The position numbers were made by a program, and so were the translations under genes. A stretch of DNA of 64,000 nucleotides from CBDCWQ01 sp965223435 (GTDB taxonomy: Bacteria; Myxococcota; Kuafuiibacteriia; Kuafuiibacteriales; Kuafuiibacteriaceae). Position 1 is the first letter of the stretch, and the number at the start of each line of letters is the position of its first letter. Under the pieces are notes generated by a model that did no database searches, was not told where the DNA came from, and saw nothing but the letters and a program-made list of their open reading frames with translations. This document shows, piece after piece, positions 9,901 through 17,577 of the stretch. The stretch lies in the NCBI GenBank assembly GCA_965223435.1, contig CBDCWQ010000022.1, positions 1,285,315 through 1,349,314 on the forward strand, given 5' to 3'.

Positions 9901-12900
9901 GGGCGATGGAGCCGAGCTGACGCTTGCCGCTGAAACCTCGACCTCGTGGTCTTCGTCGACCCGAAAGTGGAACTTGTCTTCCAAGCGAACCGTCACAACC
10001 CCCGCCTGGCCCTCAACCAAAGGCCCCACCTCGACAGAGAGCTGGCGCACATCGTTGGCCTCGCGCGCCCGGGCCACCACGACCCGATCCTGCTCAAAAA
10101 CATCAATCCCAGGGCCCACCCAAACCGCGAGGCGCAACTCCTCAAACGCAACCCATTGCGGCACACCCAACAGGCGTCCCGCGCCGCTGCCGTGGGTCGT
10201 GAAGTGAATGGCTTTGGCAGGGTGCTCATTGAGCACCACCTCTTCAAAACCCGCGTCTGAGGCACGTTGAGCGAGGCGAATAGAGCCCTGCGGGTGCTCC
10301 GCAGACGTCGGCGCATAATAGAGAACGCCTATGCGTCCCCGAGAACTGATCGCTCCGACTGGCATATACCCGCGGGCAAGCTCTTTCGGTTCAGACCAAT
10401 GGCGGCCGCCATCACTCGATAGGGAAAACAGGATCGCATTGGCGTCCAGATCATTGGGGCTCGACGATTGCCCCTTCTCGTACACCGCCATCAACTGACC
10501 GCGCGGGCCGCCGGAGAGGGTCGCACGCACCGGACCAAACGACCCACTGCTTTCGCTGGGTGAGTCTTTGCCACATCGCTGAAATTCACCGCCTCGAAGG
10601 GCGTCGAATCGGTCCACGGTACTGATTCGCCATCGAGTCAAGGTTTCTTCGAAACCAGACCCGTCGGCCATAAGACGCTGAGCGTCTAACGAAGAACGCT
10701 GCCACGTATCCTGTCGAAAACCGAGCTCGACCGGCTCTACGACCTCACCCAACACCACCTGGGAATCGACGACTTGGGGCACCAGATGCCGCTCAACCCG
10801 AGTTTCAGACCACGATCCGGCCACGAGAGGGCGCTGGGCGACCTTGATCACATCTTCTTCGTGCCATCGGCCGTTGAACTCGAATTGATACCAGTCACGC
10901 GGATGCCCGCGCGTTCCGTCGTAGGCATAAAAGTCTCCTCGCGCCCATCCTTGAGTCTTTTCGGGATCGCTGTCGAAGCGGACTAGGTCGGCGACGTTGG
11001 ATGGAACGATGGGTGGACAGGCGTACTGGTCGGCTTTCCATGCCTGGCGAAAGCCTTGCTGAAACTCGGTGACGGCGATCGAGCACCAAGGGGGCGGCGC
11101 TTGTGGATCTGGGCGGGCAGAAGGCACCATGGGCCCCAAAAAAAGCTCACGGCGGCCCCGCCATTCCGGGTTGGGATACGAAAAATTGTCGTACATGCGC
11201 GTTTGGTGCGCGATGATGGTGATTCGTTGGTCATCCACATGGATCGACGGGTTCTCTACGTAGCTTTCTTCGACACGATGACGGTAGGGGCCAAAGAGCG
11301 CGCACACTTCGTCCCCGGTCGCGCAACCGACGGGGTTTTTGACCTCAAGGGCAAGGCTGTAAGCACCTTCGTTGCGGGCCGAACAGCACGTCGATTCACC
11401 AGGGCAGGACCTGGCCTCCGTGCGCGCGTACCGAACCTCCAGCGGGTTGGCGACACGTTTTTCCTCGTCAAACACGTTCAGAAGAACGCCGTTTGAATCG
11501 TATTCACCCTGAAGGTCCTTAAAGTAGTAGGCCTTGTTGGACTCGCCCCACACCAGGTGGTGGTGCCCCAAACGATCGTAAGCAAGCCCCAAGCCCCGCT
11601 TCCATTGCGCGTTGCTTCTGACCAGCGTGGCCTCCACTGGGTCGGTCCAGACGCCGGCGGTTTCGTTTTCGACCACGTAGATTTGACTCACTCCGCTGGC
11701 GGAAGCCGACCCCTTCGAAATCCAAGCAACTGACAATCGGTCACGCCGGGCAGCGATGGCGATGTCGAGCACCTGTCGGCCCGGCCCGGCAAACCCCACC
11801 GGAGTCGGCGGTCCCCAAGACCCAGCTTGCCCAGCCTTGGTGCTCCGGCGATGAACAATGCGATCTGGCGAACCGCCGCTCCCTGGCACAACGTACACCA
11901 GATGGGCCAAAACCTGACCGGCGTGCCTCACCACCTGAACCTTGGGCAAAACAGCCGATTCGCGGCCCTCGGTCGCAAAATTGGGGGTTTCAAAGACACC
12001 CGCCCTCACCGGAGACAAAAAAGCCCGGGGATCGAACTCAAAAATGGGGGATCGGCCCGATTCTTCCTCAAGACCATCCGTGCGGCGAACCGAAGTCACG
12101 TAATAGGCCCCGTGCTGGCCGTCCAACAAAGCTTCGCTCCAGTGAGTCTTCTCGGTCTCAGCGACAACCGCAAACAGACCCCCTGCCTGGTCGCGCCGAT
12201 GCACCCGGTAGCGCACTCCAGCTTGCTGCTCAGAAGGCAGCGATCCATTACGGCGGGCTTCCCACACCAGACGCACCCATCGTCCCTCCTGTGTGCCACG
12301 CAGGTTTGTCGGGGGTTCTGGCTTTCGTGCTCCTTCGGCATCGTGAAGCGCCCAGTAACCGATGCCTGGTTCGAGGGTGTCTCCAGCGCGTAGCTCGGCA
12401 TACCGGTGCGTGGCCGAGACCCACTGGAGAAGGCGCACAAAACGAACGCCATCATAAGGACGCGTCTCGTCGACCCCAAACAACGACCAACCGCTCTGAG
12501 CTCGACTCGAGCTCTCGGTGACCCGCGCCCCGACGTGTCCGAGAATCGACAATGTAGAAACTTCGGATGCGTAGGCCCAATACCCCTCACCGGGGAGCAA
12601 TTGACCGCTTCGCGCCTCTAGAAGCATGCCATCCCCCGGGGCGCCCAAAACGCTGGCCCCGTACACGCGTAGGGGGCCTTGATGGGCCCCGATCGAAATC
12701 GGTCGGGCATCGCTCGGCATGCGAATGAGATGCCAACCCTCCGAAAGAGACACGGTCAGAATGCGACCCTCGTCTCCCTTTGCCGGACTGGCCTCGACCA
12801 GCTCCGTTTGCCCACCCACAAGGAGTAAGGCTACAACCAAGATGATCCACCGGACGCGTGCTGGCGGAACGCCCGTCCCCGGCCGGACCCCAAAATGAGA

Positions 12901-12924
12901 CCCAGGTGAACCTTGCCTGCCCAA
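3994..12924 (-). CDS. Giant secreted multidomain protein with FN3, sialidase-like and ADP-ribosyltransferase-like segments
   Basis: A single uninterrupted frame encodes about 2,980 residues. A hydrophobic segment (RWIILVVALLLVGG, about 12830-12870) suggests a signal peptide; I chose the TTG at 12924 because it gives a short n-region. ATG 13011, preceded by a G-rich stretch, is an alternative, and the frame stays open to 13260. In order: two GYWA-type repeats, an FN3-like domain (about 12010-12320), beta-propeller-like repeats with an Asp-box S-x-D-G-x-x-W (about 10400-10430), a helical region resembling an (alpha/alpha) barrel (about 9400-7900), a low-complexity Gly/Ser/Asp linker (about 6900-7060), and a C-terminal third. 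That last part holds a YRG motif (about 6880) and, near 6000-6300, an R-T-A-P-P...W-M-Y-Y-I...N-G-E-Y-A-F pattern like ADP-ribosyltransferase toxins. Function unknown; export and a role against other cells are inferred. Confidence 0.8.
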   Translation of the reverse strand: MGRQGSPGSHFGVRPGTGVPPARVRWIILVVALLLVGGQTELVEASPAKGDEGRILTVSLSEGWHLIRMPSDARPISIGAHQGPLRVYGASVLGAPGDGMLLEARSGQLLPGEGYWAYASEVSTLSILGHVGARVTESSSRAQSGWSLFGVDETRPYDGVRFVRLLQWVSATHRYAELRAGDTLEPGIGYWALHDAEGARKPEPPTNLRGTQEGRWVRLVWEARRNGSLPSEQQAGVRYRVHRRDQAGGLFAVVAETEKTHWSEALLDGQHGAYYVTSVRRTDGLEEESGRSPIFEFDPRAFLSPVRAGVFETPNFATEGRESAVLPKVQVVRHAGQVLAHLVYVVPGSGGSPDRIVHRRSTKAGQAGSWGPPTPVGFAGPGRQVLDIAIAARRDRLSVAWISKGSASASGVSQIYVVENETAGVWTDPVEATLVRSNAQWKRGLGLAYDRLGHHHLVWGESNKAYYFKDLQGEYDSNGVLLNVFDEEKRVANPLEVRYARTEARSCPGESTCCSARNEGAYSLALEVKNPVGCATGDEVCALFGPYRHRVEESYVENPSIHVDDQRITIIAHQTRMYDNFSYPNPEWRGRRELFLGPMVPSARPDPQAPPPWCSIAVTEFQQGFRQAWKADQYACPPIVPSNVADLVRFDSDPEKTQGWARGDFYAYDGTRGHPRDWYQFEFNGRWHEEDVIKVAQRPLVAGSWSETRVERHLVPQVVDSQVVLGEVVEPVELGFRQDTWQRSSLDAQRLMADGSGFEETLTRWRISTVDRFDALRGGEFQRCGKDSPSESSGSFGPVRATLSGGPRGQLMAVYEKGQSSSPNDLDANAILFSLSSDGGRHWSEPKELARGYMPVGAISSRGRIGVLYYAPTSAEHPQGSIRLAQRASDAGFEEVVLNEHPAKAIHFTTHGSGAGRLLGVPQWVAFEELRLAVWVGPGIDVFEQDRVVVARAREANDVRQLSVEVGPLVEGQAGVVTVRLEDKFHFRVDEDHEVEVSAASVSSAPSPARDDVVEVSPGRAPNEMGQPSSGGSAAGEVGLVSSVGISSLEPGYAQGGPVHGAVSSPYAVDERNGFEGHLALVQGQATIQFTAALASDAGAVGETVFRLRSKEEGAEDLAIELKAPVVSAGAHGNALTARMLRNQQIREETGGLAHAPRMYQVEYQPDAKLAASDSKHLAAAERVWVYTQGIALAQYARSVHAQERGWAQGIARWLCHHAQTGAAEDGSQRSVIKGWHFSHNTKNDSWRDARLVTGANAWVVHGLSSFLVSLAYDELSAQEQGTLKSCYLRGVRGLAEHQRVFADGTSLMTAGWTTLGLVHAGSPKALSLSIPAYPDDAEERWEYYDVLDALGYDRFPEDESKRPQIRTYKVSPGAAAAKAYGRILTVSEEDWRHLKHRVKANNVVTEHNLDVLAVLNHALDHHVDLGPEETAENAEWTAQVRVWRNSLRDGVFQKLWDDKTWRADLTEGQVAMGADLGRIVTGGSFVGGAEVDQGVLHSDDFLPSPHVAIDNCSWLSLSVQLDSLSDEHQEKLAKCLHYTLLVFAKDLPFEKKVYYGTHYFKNSFRDPYIEESPLQESSYHLEATAGLILGLVRFSEVHVDHASSAHFRKQAHKLWSSMQRYVSEWGFPYSSQRIHNLSTLLASSTAIIWFIDVYDALNGSVLGDRAAVETLERSDEGLFLPDELASAPFVDRLEVGYAEKDVPFEDVAGALLELSELMRSPGHSGIPQDTLHQFGLKVVAVRGKMVTTFGQRAVRAIDELIQLPPGLLLTSMVGANSAAYLGASAEVDLSLETILVGSEVPSVDVWERLGVVPSEEVVVQPMGSFFRPEEEIRKTGLIYPEGPILGNPLKNPPLLFEDERIYFIDMEWLGVETPVGKLGFLTPGSASLWPVYALRADRPRAEILEDFIRNHIFYQQVAPEAEDWPEALRTAWLYLVELAIRADFGRAAAERYGVGASPGAGPEGDDSVPDVHSPPKNEGEKGTPDSSVHLGENPSGSSAGVLEPLSLILTSNTVYRGIPYEALRGGIRGAPEQVYWVLPADRNPKSPVEEYEPILATKVRPRGVVDNPELGAALVNGRAWVLVIASPPGSMDVESAYHALGITPPGVVESMVMVPFLTTQYVHSRYQVDAQGKMIEGTLEINQDYEPMVRAPGQGPTRTWVDISPINDDMLAESLVELPRRLEGASESSEEWSLEALDRARLSVPTVLVTARTAPPFGPEGVFKTKILPESHSGASSAFVYAFAFKGALQARLSESAPPRSGEVVWMYYIENNGAALNHGLQQETPNGEYAFLNAVKPEQIMGAQELRWDAVQKKWHEGPFLSNSEHRVVSLPNGNLVIKDGPAEVVQTPPIGVPDSNVLRGRLADPLLKDLRWAFWLFQHSPAETDAKRPKVGSEEEKSFSEFVRSHTHREGGSLIPWLISAEINNSSYGLELPAMPHHPVNQKIFRRFALDLFRRQFPQEQGWDAPREKVVDRWLSSYGHEIVLSYEIRVTHRDGTVVSAVWDPKWIHRNRVREWGPDLVKFVDESVEAKVLSDGRLALPSDVFLIEEYYPMHDFLLFSSGAKVARVWLGESLENPDDYPLGIAEVPVQSILRTAPARVAGTGSDKLFFDMVRSVLNNGFFLAYPIQVEKLEGGELVLKAKGHRTVAMFNGLGEGTAPVQFHAKGNGPVTSGPNSAPAWVLDYANSGESGPVVDAFQRTKSIPAPTNVSFGAPNKTNQPKLHLSYDDSPFLHSVALTAFHWEGPIQSLRDEQRGKLGTTGNGDRIVFSTVIPKKSLPALQEKGFPIDALLGQSHDASRYGPIPGKKLYFTARQIWQEEGRPILGLPTEMFEYTPVVDDDNSVTVFGELWVELLDATRAKVDLRTRFNMTKEHFEHRHQMTPQRAFVYVYRANLANGFPEVVFVREHKDFDTTARWNDDRWDQQTIRSLVDGLNETNGIFVSIKVKDEEKGVTIHGKEYRMPFDPKWIESISFD

Positions 12925-13482
12925 AAGGACACACCGTAAAAACGACGTCCCATCTTCGCGGCGATAGCGGGAAGGTGTCCCCCCACTTCGCGCTGCATAG
13001 TTTTTGCCCATTTCCCCCCCTGCAGTCCGCCAGCGCCAGCCCAACTGCTCACACCCCCGTGCTCGGTCGGCTTTTGGCGAACGATTGCTCGTATGGGGCG
13101 GACACCGGGCTGCTGTCAACGAACACTTGCAGGCTTCGCCGCACGGCCCCCCCGCGCATACGCCAAAATGGATTGCGCGAAACACGCGATGGGCGCCGCC
13201 TCGCCGCGCACCGAGAAGCAGAAATGAACTCTCCGTTCGGACCGAGCCAAGTTCGGGCAAGACAACCGGATCCGGTGGGAAAGTGCTCGTCGGCCGGCCC
13301 CGTGGAGAACCGACAGAGGATGTCTAAGAACCGACAGCCAACCGACCGAGGCCAATCCTCGATGAGGTCTGGGTTTTCCGGCCGGCCAGCCGCGTCCCTG
13401 AGCCCCCGCGACCCCGGGTTATTCTCTAGGAAAATCCCTTGCTACCCACGGATCTGCGGTCTACCATTCCACCCCTCATGTC
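12925..13482. promoter_or_regulatory. Divergent intergenic region between the giant protein and the kinase
   Basis: The region holds the start sites of two divergent genes. Frames on both strands are open here because of high GC, but none has family features. The exact start of the minus-strand gene is uncertain (12924 or 13011), so part of this stretch may be its N-terminus. No clear promoter, operator or repeat was recognised. Confidence 0.35.
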
Positions 13483-16077
13483 ATGGGCGGCGCGAGGCAA
13501 ATAGCAGGCATGGCGGAACCAGGCAGCGAAGAACTGCCCCAGCTTGGGCGTTACCAAGTCATCGACAAAATCGCAGCCGGTGGGATGGCCGAGGTTTTCC
13601 TGGCCAAAGCCGTTGGGGCGATGGGCTTCCAGCGGTTGGTGGCCATCAAACTCATTCACGCGAACTTCACCAAAGATGAAGAATTCGTGAAGATGTTTAT
13701 CGACGAAGCCCGCATCGCCATGCACCTGCATCACCGCAACATCGTGCAGGTGTTCGATTTGGACAAAGTCGGGGACACCTATTTCATCGCGATGGAGTAC
13801 GTCCATGGCGTCAACCTTTACGATCTCTACGAGCGCATCGCGGCCAAAAATCGATGGATCGATCCCCCGCTGGCCCTTTATCTGATTGCGGAGATTTCCA
13901 AAGGGCTCCATTTCGCGCACACCCGCACCGGCCCGGACGGAAAGGCGCTGAACATCATTCACCGCGATGTTTCCCCGCAGAATGTGCTTCTCTCGTTCGA
14001 GGGTGAAATCAAGATCACAGACTTCGGCATCGCCACCGCCGCGGAGCGCCTGCACCAAACTGCCGCGGGAATCGTCAAAGGAAAATACGCCTACATGGCT
14101 CCGGAGCGCCTAGAAGAGCGGCCGGTGGACGCGCGGGTTGATGTGTTCAGCGTCGGGGCCTTGCTCTACGAGCTGTTGGTCGGCGAAAACCCGTTCGCGG
14201 GCCCGTCGGCGGTCGAAACCATCGAAAACGTACTGTCCCGGCGGGTGACCCCTCCGTCCCAGCGGGGCGCACCGGTCTCCGAGCGTCTCGACCAGATCTG
14301 CCTCAAAGCGTTGGCGAGAAAACCCGGCGACCGCTATCCCAACGCCCAAGCGCTCGCCGACGAGGTTACCGAATACGCGATGGAGCTGACCCACGCCCGC
14401 AAAGACATGGCGGCGGGCGACAGCGCGGTCGCGACACTCCTGGCCGAACTGTTTCCCAATCGCCTCAAGCCTCCGTCCGGCGAGCGACGGGCCCCGGTCA
14501 GCCTGCCGGGTGTGAGCGCCGGCGCACCCGTGGTTTCCACCGTGGATACGTCGCCAGATCAAGACGCTGGTCAAACCCAAGAAGACCTGCCCACCGGAGA
14601 AGCCCCAAGGCCCGAGTGCGACTTCGGCCCTGAAGACGGCGACGATCCCGAAGAAGCCCCTACCGTGTTGCGAATGACCCCCATCCATGGGTCGACTGCA
14701 ATTGGACAGCCCGACACCACCAGCCGAGACGAACGGCGTAAACGTCATCCGGCGGTCGAGCCCCAAGACAGCCTGGCCGACGCGGACCTTCAGCCAGAGG
14801 CCGATGTCGACAAAACCATCGCGCAGCCGAGCCCGACGTTCACGCCTGAGGGTCCGGTCCCGGCCTACGACGATTTTGGCAGCGACAAAACATCGCCCAC
14901 GCACATTCCGCGAGAGGCACCGCCAGAAGCGACCATCCCCACGCCGGTTGCCAAAGAACTCCTAGACAGCGATGTCGGCGTCCCTCCATTGTTTCCAGAA
15001 GAGCCGTCCGGACCCGCCACAGCCCACGAGCGCCCAACCAACAAACCAGAGCTCGACCGCTCGCAAACGGTCCGCAACCCCTTTTATGCCGTCTTACCCA
15101 GTGACTCCAGCAGCGTTCAGCTCGATAGCGTCCATCGAATTATCCAGCAAAAACCAAGGACCGCAGATTCGACCCTCCACGATCCCGCCGCGCAAACGCT
15201 GCCTTCAGTGACTTCCGAAAGCGATCAACATCTGGTGGTCCCCGTTTCCGACCACCAATTCACGAACCACAAGCGCCGGCTCAACTCCAACATCATCGCG
15301 GGGATTTCATTTTTTGTCGCCGCGATCGTGGTCGCCGCCGCCGCGCTCCTGATGTTCGGCGACAAAGAGACGGCACGCGCCGGACACGACGTTCCGGTCA
15401 TCGTACAAACCGTCCCCGCCGGTGCCAGCGTCAGCATCAACGGTCGTGAACAAACCCAAAAAACACCTCTGACGATATTCGTCCCCACCCACATGGAGCA
15501 CTTCTTGGAGCTTCGCCTAGACGGCTATGAGCCCAAGAAAATGCCGCTCACTGTCGAAGACAACACCGCTCCAGAAATCGTCCAAGTTCTCACCCCACTC
15601 ACGGGCTCCATCACCGTTCTCCCCACCCCCAAAGAAGCCACCGTGATCATCAACGGAGAAAACCGCGGAACGGGAAACGTCAATATCCTCGGCCTTCCCC
15701 TCAACCAAGGGATCCAAGTCGTCGTCAAGCTCAAGGGCTACGAAACCGTCCGGCAAGAATTCACACTGCAAACCACCAGCAGGAACCAGACCTTCCGGGT
15801 ACCTCTGCAGCCCAAGCCCACCGCCACGCGAAAAGGCCGGCGTAAAGCGCCCAAACCCAAGCTGCAAAAAGTCACCTTAAGCGCACAAGACAGTTGGGCT
15901 GTGGTCTCCTACAACGGACGGCTTTTGGGCACCACGCCCACCGATCCCGTTTTTCTTCCGATCGGGCGAGTCCGACTGCGGGTCCGAAATCAAAACCGAG
16001 GCATCGACCGCACCATCACGGTCCGCGTGCCAGACTCCGGACCAAACGCGGTGCAAAACATACAGCTTCGCTTTTAA
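13483..16077 (+). CDS. Membrane Ser/Thr protein kinase with PEGA domains (Hanks type)
   Basis: The product is 864 residues from ATG 13483, or 855 from ATG 13510 (MAEPGSEELPQ), which is just as plausible. The kinase domain covers about residues 20-300: glycine loop IAAGGMAEVFLA, catalytic Lys in VAIKLI, catalytic loop HRDVSPQN, DFG in ITDFGIA, and YMAPERL. The HRDVSPQN variant is characteristic of myxobacterial-type kinases. A long acidic/Pro-rich linker follows, then one transmembrane helix (about residues 605-630). The extracytoplasmic part has PEGA-type domains (VPAGASVSINGRE and KEATVIINGENRG) and a third related repeat at the end. Topology: cytoplasmic kinase, periplasmic PEGA sensor or cell-wall anchor. 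It is divergent from the giant secreted protein, so a regulatory link is possible but unproven. Confidence 0.92.
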   Translation: MGGARQIAGMAEPGSEELPQLGRYQVIDKIAAGGMAEVFLAKAVGAMGFQRLVAIKLIHANFTKDEEFVKMFIDEARIAMHLHHRNIVQVFDLDKVGDTYFIAMEYVHGVNLYDLYERIAAKNRWIDPPLALYLIAEISKGLHFAHTRTGPDGKALNIIHRDVSPQNVLLSFEGEIKITDFGIATAAERLHQTAAGIVKGKYAYMAPERLEERPVDARVDVFSVGALLYELLVGENPFAGPSAVETIENVLSRRVTPPSQRGAPVSERLDQICLKALARKPGDRYPNAQALADEVTEYAMELTHARKDMAAGDSAVATLLAELFPNRLKPPSGERRAPVSLPGVSAGAPVVSTVDTSPDQDAGQTQEDLPTGEAPRPECDFGPEDGDDPEEAPTVLRMTPIHGSTAIGQPDTTSRDERRKRHPAVEPQDSLADADLQPEADVDKTIAQPSPTFTPEGPVPAYDDFGSDKTSPTHIPREAPPEATIPTPVAKELLDSDVGVPPLFPEEPSGPATAHERPTNKPELDRSQTVRNPFYAVLPSDSSSVQLDSVHRIIQQKPRTADSTLHDPAAQTLPSVTSESDQHLVVPVSDHQFTNHKRRLNSNIIAGISFFVAAIVVAAAALLMFGDKETARAGHDVPVIVQTVPAGASVSINGREQTQKTPLTIFVPTHMEHFLELRLDGYEPKKMPLTVEDNTAPEIVQVLTPLTGSITVLPTPKEATVIINGENRGTGNVNILGLPLNQGIQVVVKLKGYETVRQEFTLQTTSRNQTFRVPLQPKPTATRKGRRKAPKPKLQKVTLSAQDSWAVVSYNGRLLGTTPTDPVFLPIGRVRLRVRNQNRGIDRTITVRVPDSGPNAVQNIQLRF

Positions 16078-16094
16078 GCCCTAACGGGGAATTG

Positions 16095-16112
16095 AAAAAG
16101 TCGCGGAGCGAC
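16095..16112 (-). terminator. Intrinsic terminator for the sigma/anti-sigma operon
   Basis: On the minus strand the sequence reads GTCGC, loop TCC, GCGAC, then five T. The stem is at 16100-16112 and the T run at 16095-16099. It lies about 70 bases beyond the stop codon of the anti-sigma gene, in the correct orientation for that operon. Confidence 0.6.
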
Positions 16113-16180
16113 GGTTCAACCCCCTACACCAACGGTCAAAGGTTGGACTTCGACGCCCGACAGCCCTCAAGACGTCCGTG

Positions 16181-16801
16181 CTATGGGAGAATTTCGAAGC
16201 CATCTTGGGCTACGGCCAAAAGGACATCCTCATCGCTGACGACTTCGAAGCTATGCGTACTCCCAGGCTCCTTCAAAACGCACTCACCGGGACCCATAAT
16301 TTTTGGCTCATCGCTGAACTTGATCTGCCCTTGAAGGATGTAATTCATCTCTCGACCGTGGTGACGGTGCATGGGGAATTGAAGGCCAGATGCGAGTCGC
16401 ACCCAACCGGTGTCGGCTGCCATGGCCTGAGGGCCTCCATCAAAGTGAACCAACGCAATGCCCGGCATGGGGCCTGGCGTCCATCTGCCCTCTTCATCTA
16501 TCCACGAAAAAAGCGTACGCACCCGATCCGCGGCCAAATCGAAAGCGGTACAAAGTTCATCCACGAAGGGCAAGAAACGATCGGGGCCACGGACCGCAGT
16601 CATAAGACGGGAGCGAACATCGACCGACGGTTCAACAGGAGGCAATCCGCCCACCGCCTCGGTGAAGGTTTCGGTGAGCAAAGCCAACTCGGCTTGTAGC
16701 TCCGGCGATGCGTTGACCAAAGTCTGCATCGCCTCCATCTCGTCATCGCTGAGAGTGCCCAGGGCAAACTCCTGAAGCAATGCCTTTGGGTCCTCAATCA
16801 T
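16181..16801 (-). CDS. ChrR-like cupin anti-sigma factor
   Basis: The protein has 206 residues. The start at ATG 16801 is supported by GGAGGG upstream and overlaps the sigma gene stop by eight bases, a sign of translational coupling. The N-terminal about 70 residues (LLQEFALGTLSDDE...) look like an anti-sigma domain, but contain no His or Cys, so the zinc site of ChrR is absent. The C-terminal domain is a cupin with H-x-H-x-x-x-E (HRHHGRE) and a later H in STHSF, matching the metal-ligand pattern of ChrR. In characterised ChrR, the N-terminal domain binds the sigma factor and the cupin is needed for the response to singlet oxygen. Here the signal is unknown; a metal- or oxidant-sensing cupin is inferred. 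Confidence 0.85.
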   Translation of the reverse strand: MIEDPKALLQEFALGTLSDDEMEAMQTLVNASPELQAELALLTETFTEAVGGLPPVEPSVDVRSRLMTAVRGPDRFLPFVDELCTAFDLAADRVRTLFSWIDEEGRWTPGPMPGIALVHFDGGPQAMAADTGWVRLASGLQFPMHRHHGREMNYILQGQIKFSDEPKIMGPGECVLKEPGSTHSFEVVSDEDVLLAVAQDGFEILP

Positions 16802-17333
16802 ACTGGGCCCTCCCTTCCTTGACCTGGCGTCGCAGGGCTTCAAGCCCTCGCGCGATTCTCGATTTGACGGTTCCGACCGGAATATTGAGCTCTTCACCAA
16901 TCTCTTTGGGTGTCAGCCCGAAAAAAAAGCTCCGCTCGAGGACGACCCGTTGGGGCTCCGGGAGCGAATTCATTAAGGCGCCGGCCTTTTGATGGTCTGG
17001 CCTTTCTTCTTGAATGACCGCGCTCTCTTCGATGAGCTGCGGCTCCATGACCTGGACTCGACTTCTTTTACGCCAGCGGTCAATGGCACGGCTGCGCATT
17101 TTCATGAACAGCCACGTACGCACGTTGCCGCGCCTTGGGTTGTAGCTTTTGGCGGTTCGCCACGCTTCCAAAAAAACTTCATGCAAAAGATCTTCGGATT
17201 CCTGCCGGTCTTTGAGAACCTGCACGCCCACGGCCAACATCATCGATGCGTGGCGATCATAAAGGGCACCCAAAGCATCCTGATCTCCGGCGCACAATTT
17301 TGCAACCAACTGGACGTCATCAAGGTGCGACAC
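16794..17333 (-). CDS. ECF-family RNA polymerase sigma factor
   Basis: The protein has 179 residues, starting at GTG 17333 (MSHLDDVQLVAKL). Region 2 is visible as DQDALGALYDRHASMMLAV...ESEDLLHEVFLEAW, and region 4 as LPEPQRVVLERSFFFGLTPKEIGEEL...GTVKSRIARGLEALRR. There is no region 3, as expected for ECF factors. It is followed by an overlapping cupin anti-sigma gene, the arrangement of the RpoE/ChrR-type ECF groups. A divergent operon (DUF4331, lipoprotein, TPR lipoprotein) starts 245 bases away and is the most likely target, in addition to autoregulation. The open frame extends further upstream but without coding character. Confidence 0.93.
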   Translation of the reverse strand: MSHLDDVQLVAKLCAGDQDALGALYDRHASMMLAVGVQVLKDRQESEDLLHEVFLEAWRTAKSYNPRRGNVRTWLFMKMRSRAIDRWRKRSRVQVMEPQLIEESAVIQEERPDHQKAGALMNSLPEPQRVVLERSFFFGLTPKEIGEELNIPVGTVKSRIARGLEALRRQVKEGRAQYD

Positions 17334-17577
17334 GCCGGCATTGTATCGTGAACGCTGGGACCACACCAGTGAAACGGTTCCCGGCGGACTGGCCTCTAAC
17401 AAACTATGGGGGGCGAGCATCGATGGGACCACTTCACAAGTACGGGCCCCAGGGGCGTTTTGGTCCCAGAAAAAAAAATTGATTCCGAGGGACCTCGAAG
17501 GCGTCGGGCATCGTACCCCCCCTGAAAACCAACGTGGCGCCGGCGAGCACCAGGCTCGAGCGGGCCAAGGAGAAGGC
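17334..17577. promoter_or_regulatory. Divergent promoter region of the ECF locus
   Basis: This 244-base gap sits between the sigma gene (minus) and the DUF4331 operon (plus). The 9-mer TGGGACCAC occurs twice in direct orientation, near 17356 and 17424. A TGATTCC and a later TCGTA are present near 17480-17512 but their spacing (about 25) is too long for a normal promoter. The promoters themselves could not be assigned. Confidence 0.35.

Noticed and set aside
12858..13679. 273-codon open frame on the plus strand
   Set aside because: It runs opposite the start of the giant gene and into the kinase gene in another frame, with no domain and Arg/Pro/Ser-rich composition typical of antisense frames in high-GC DNA.
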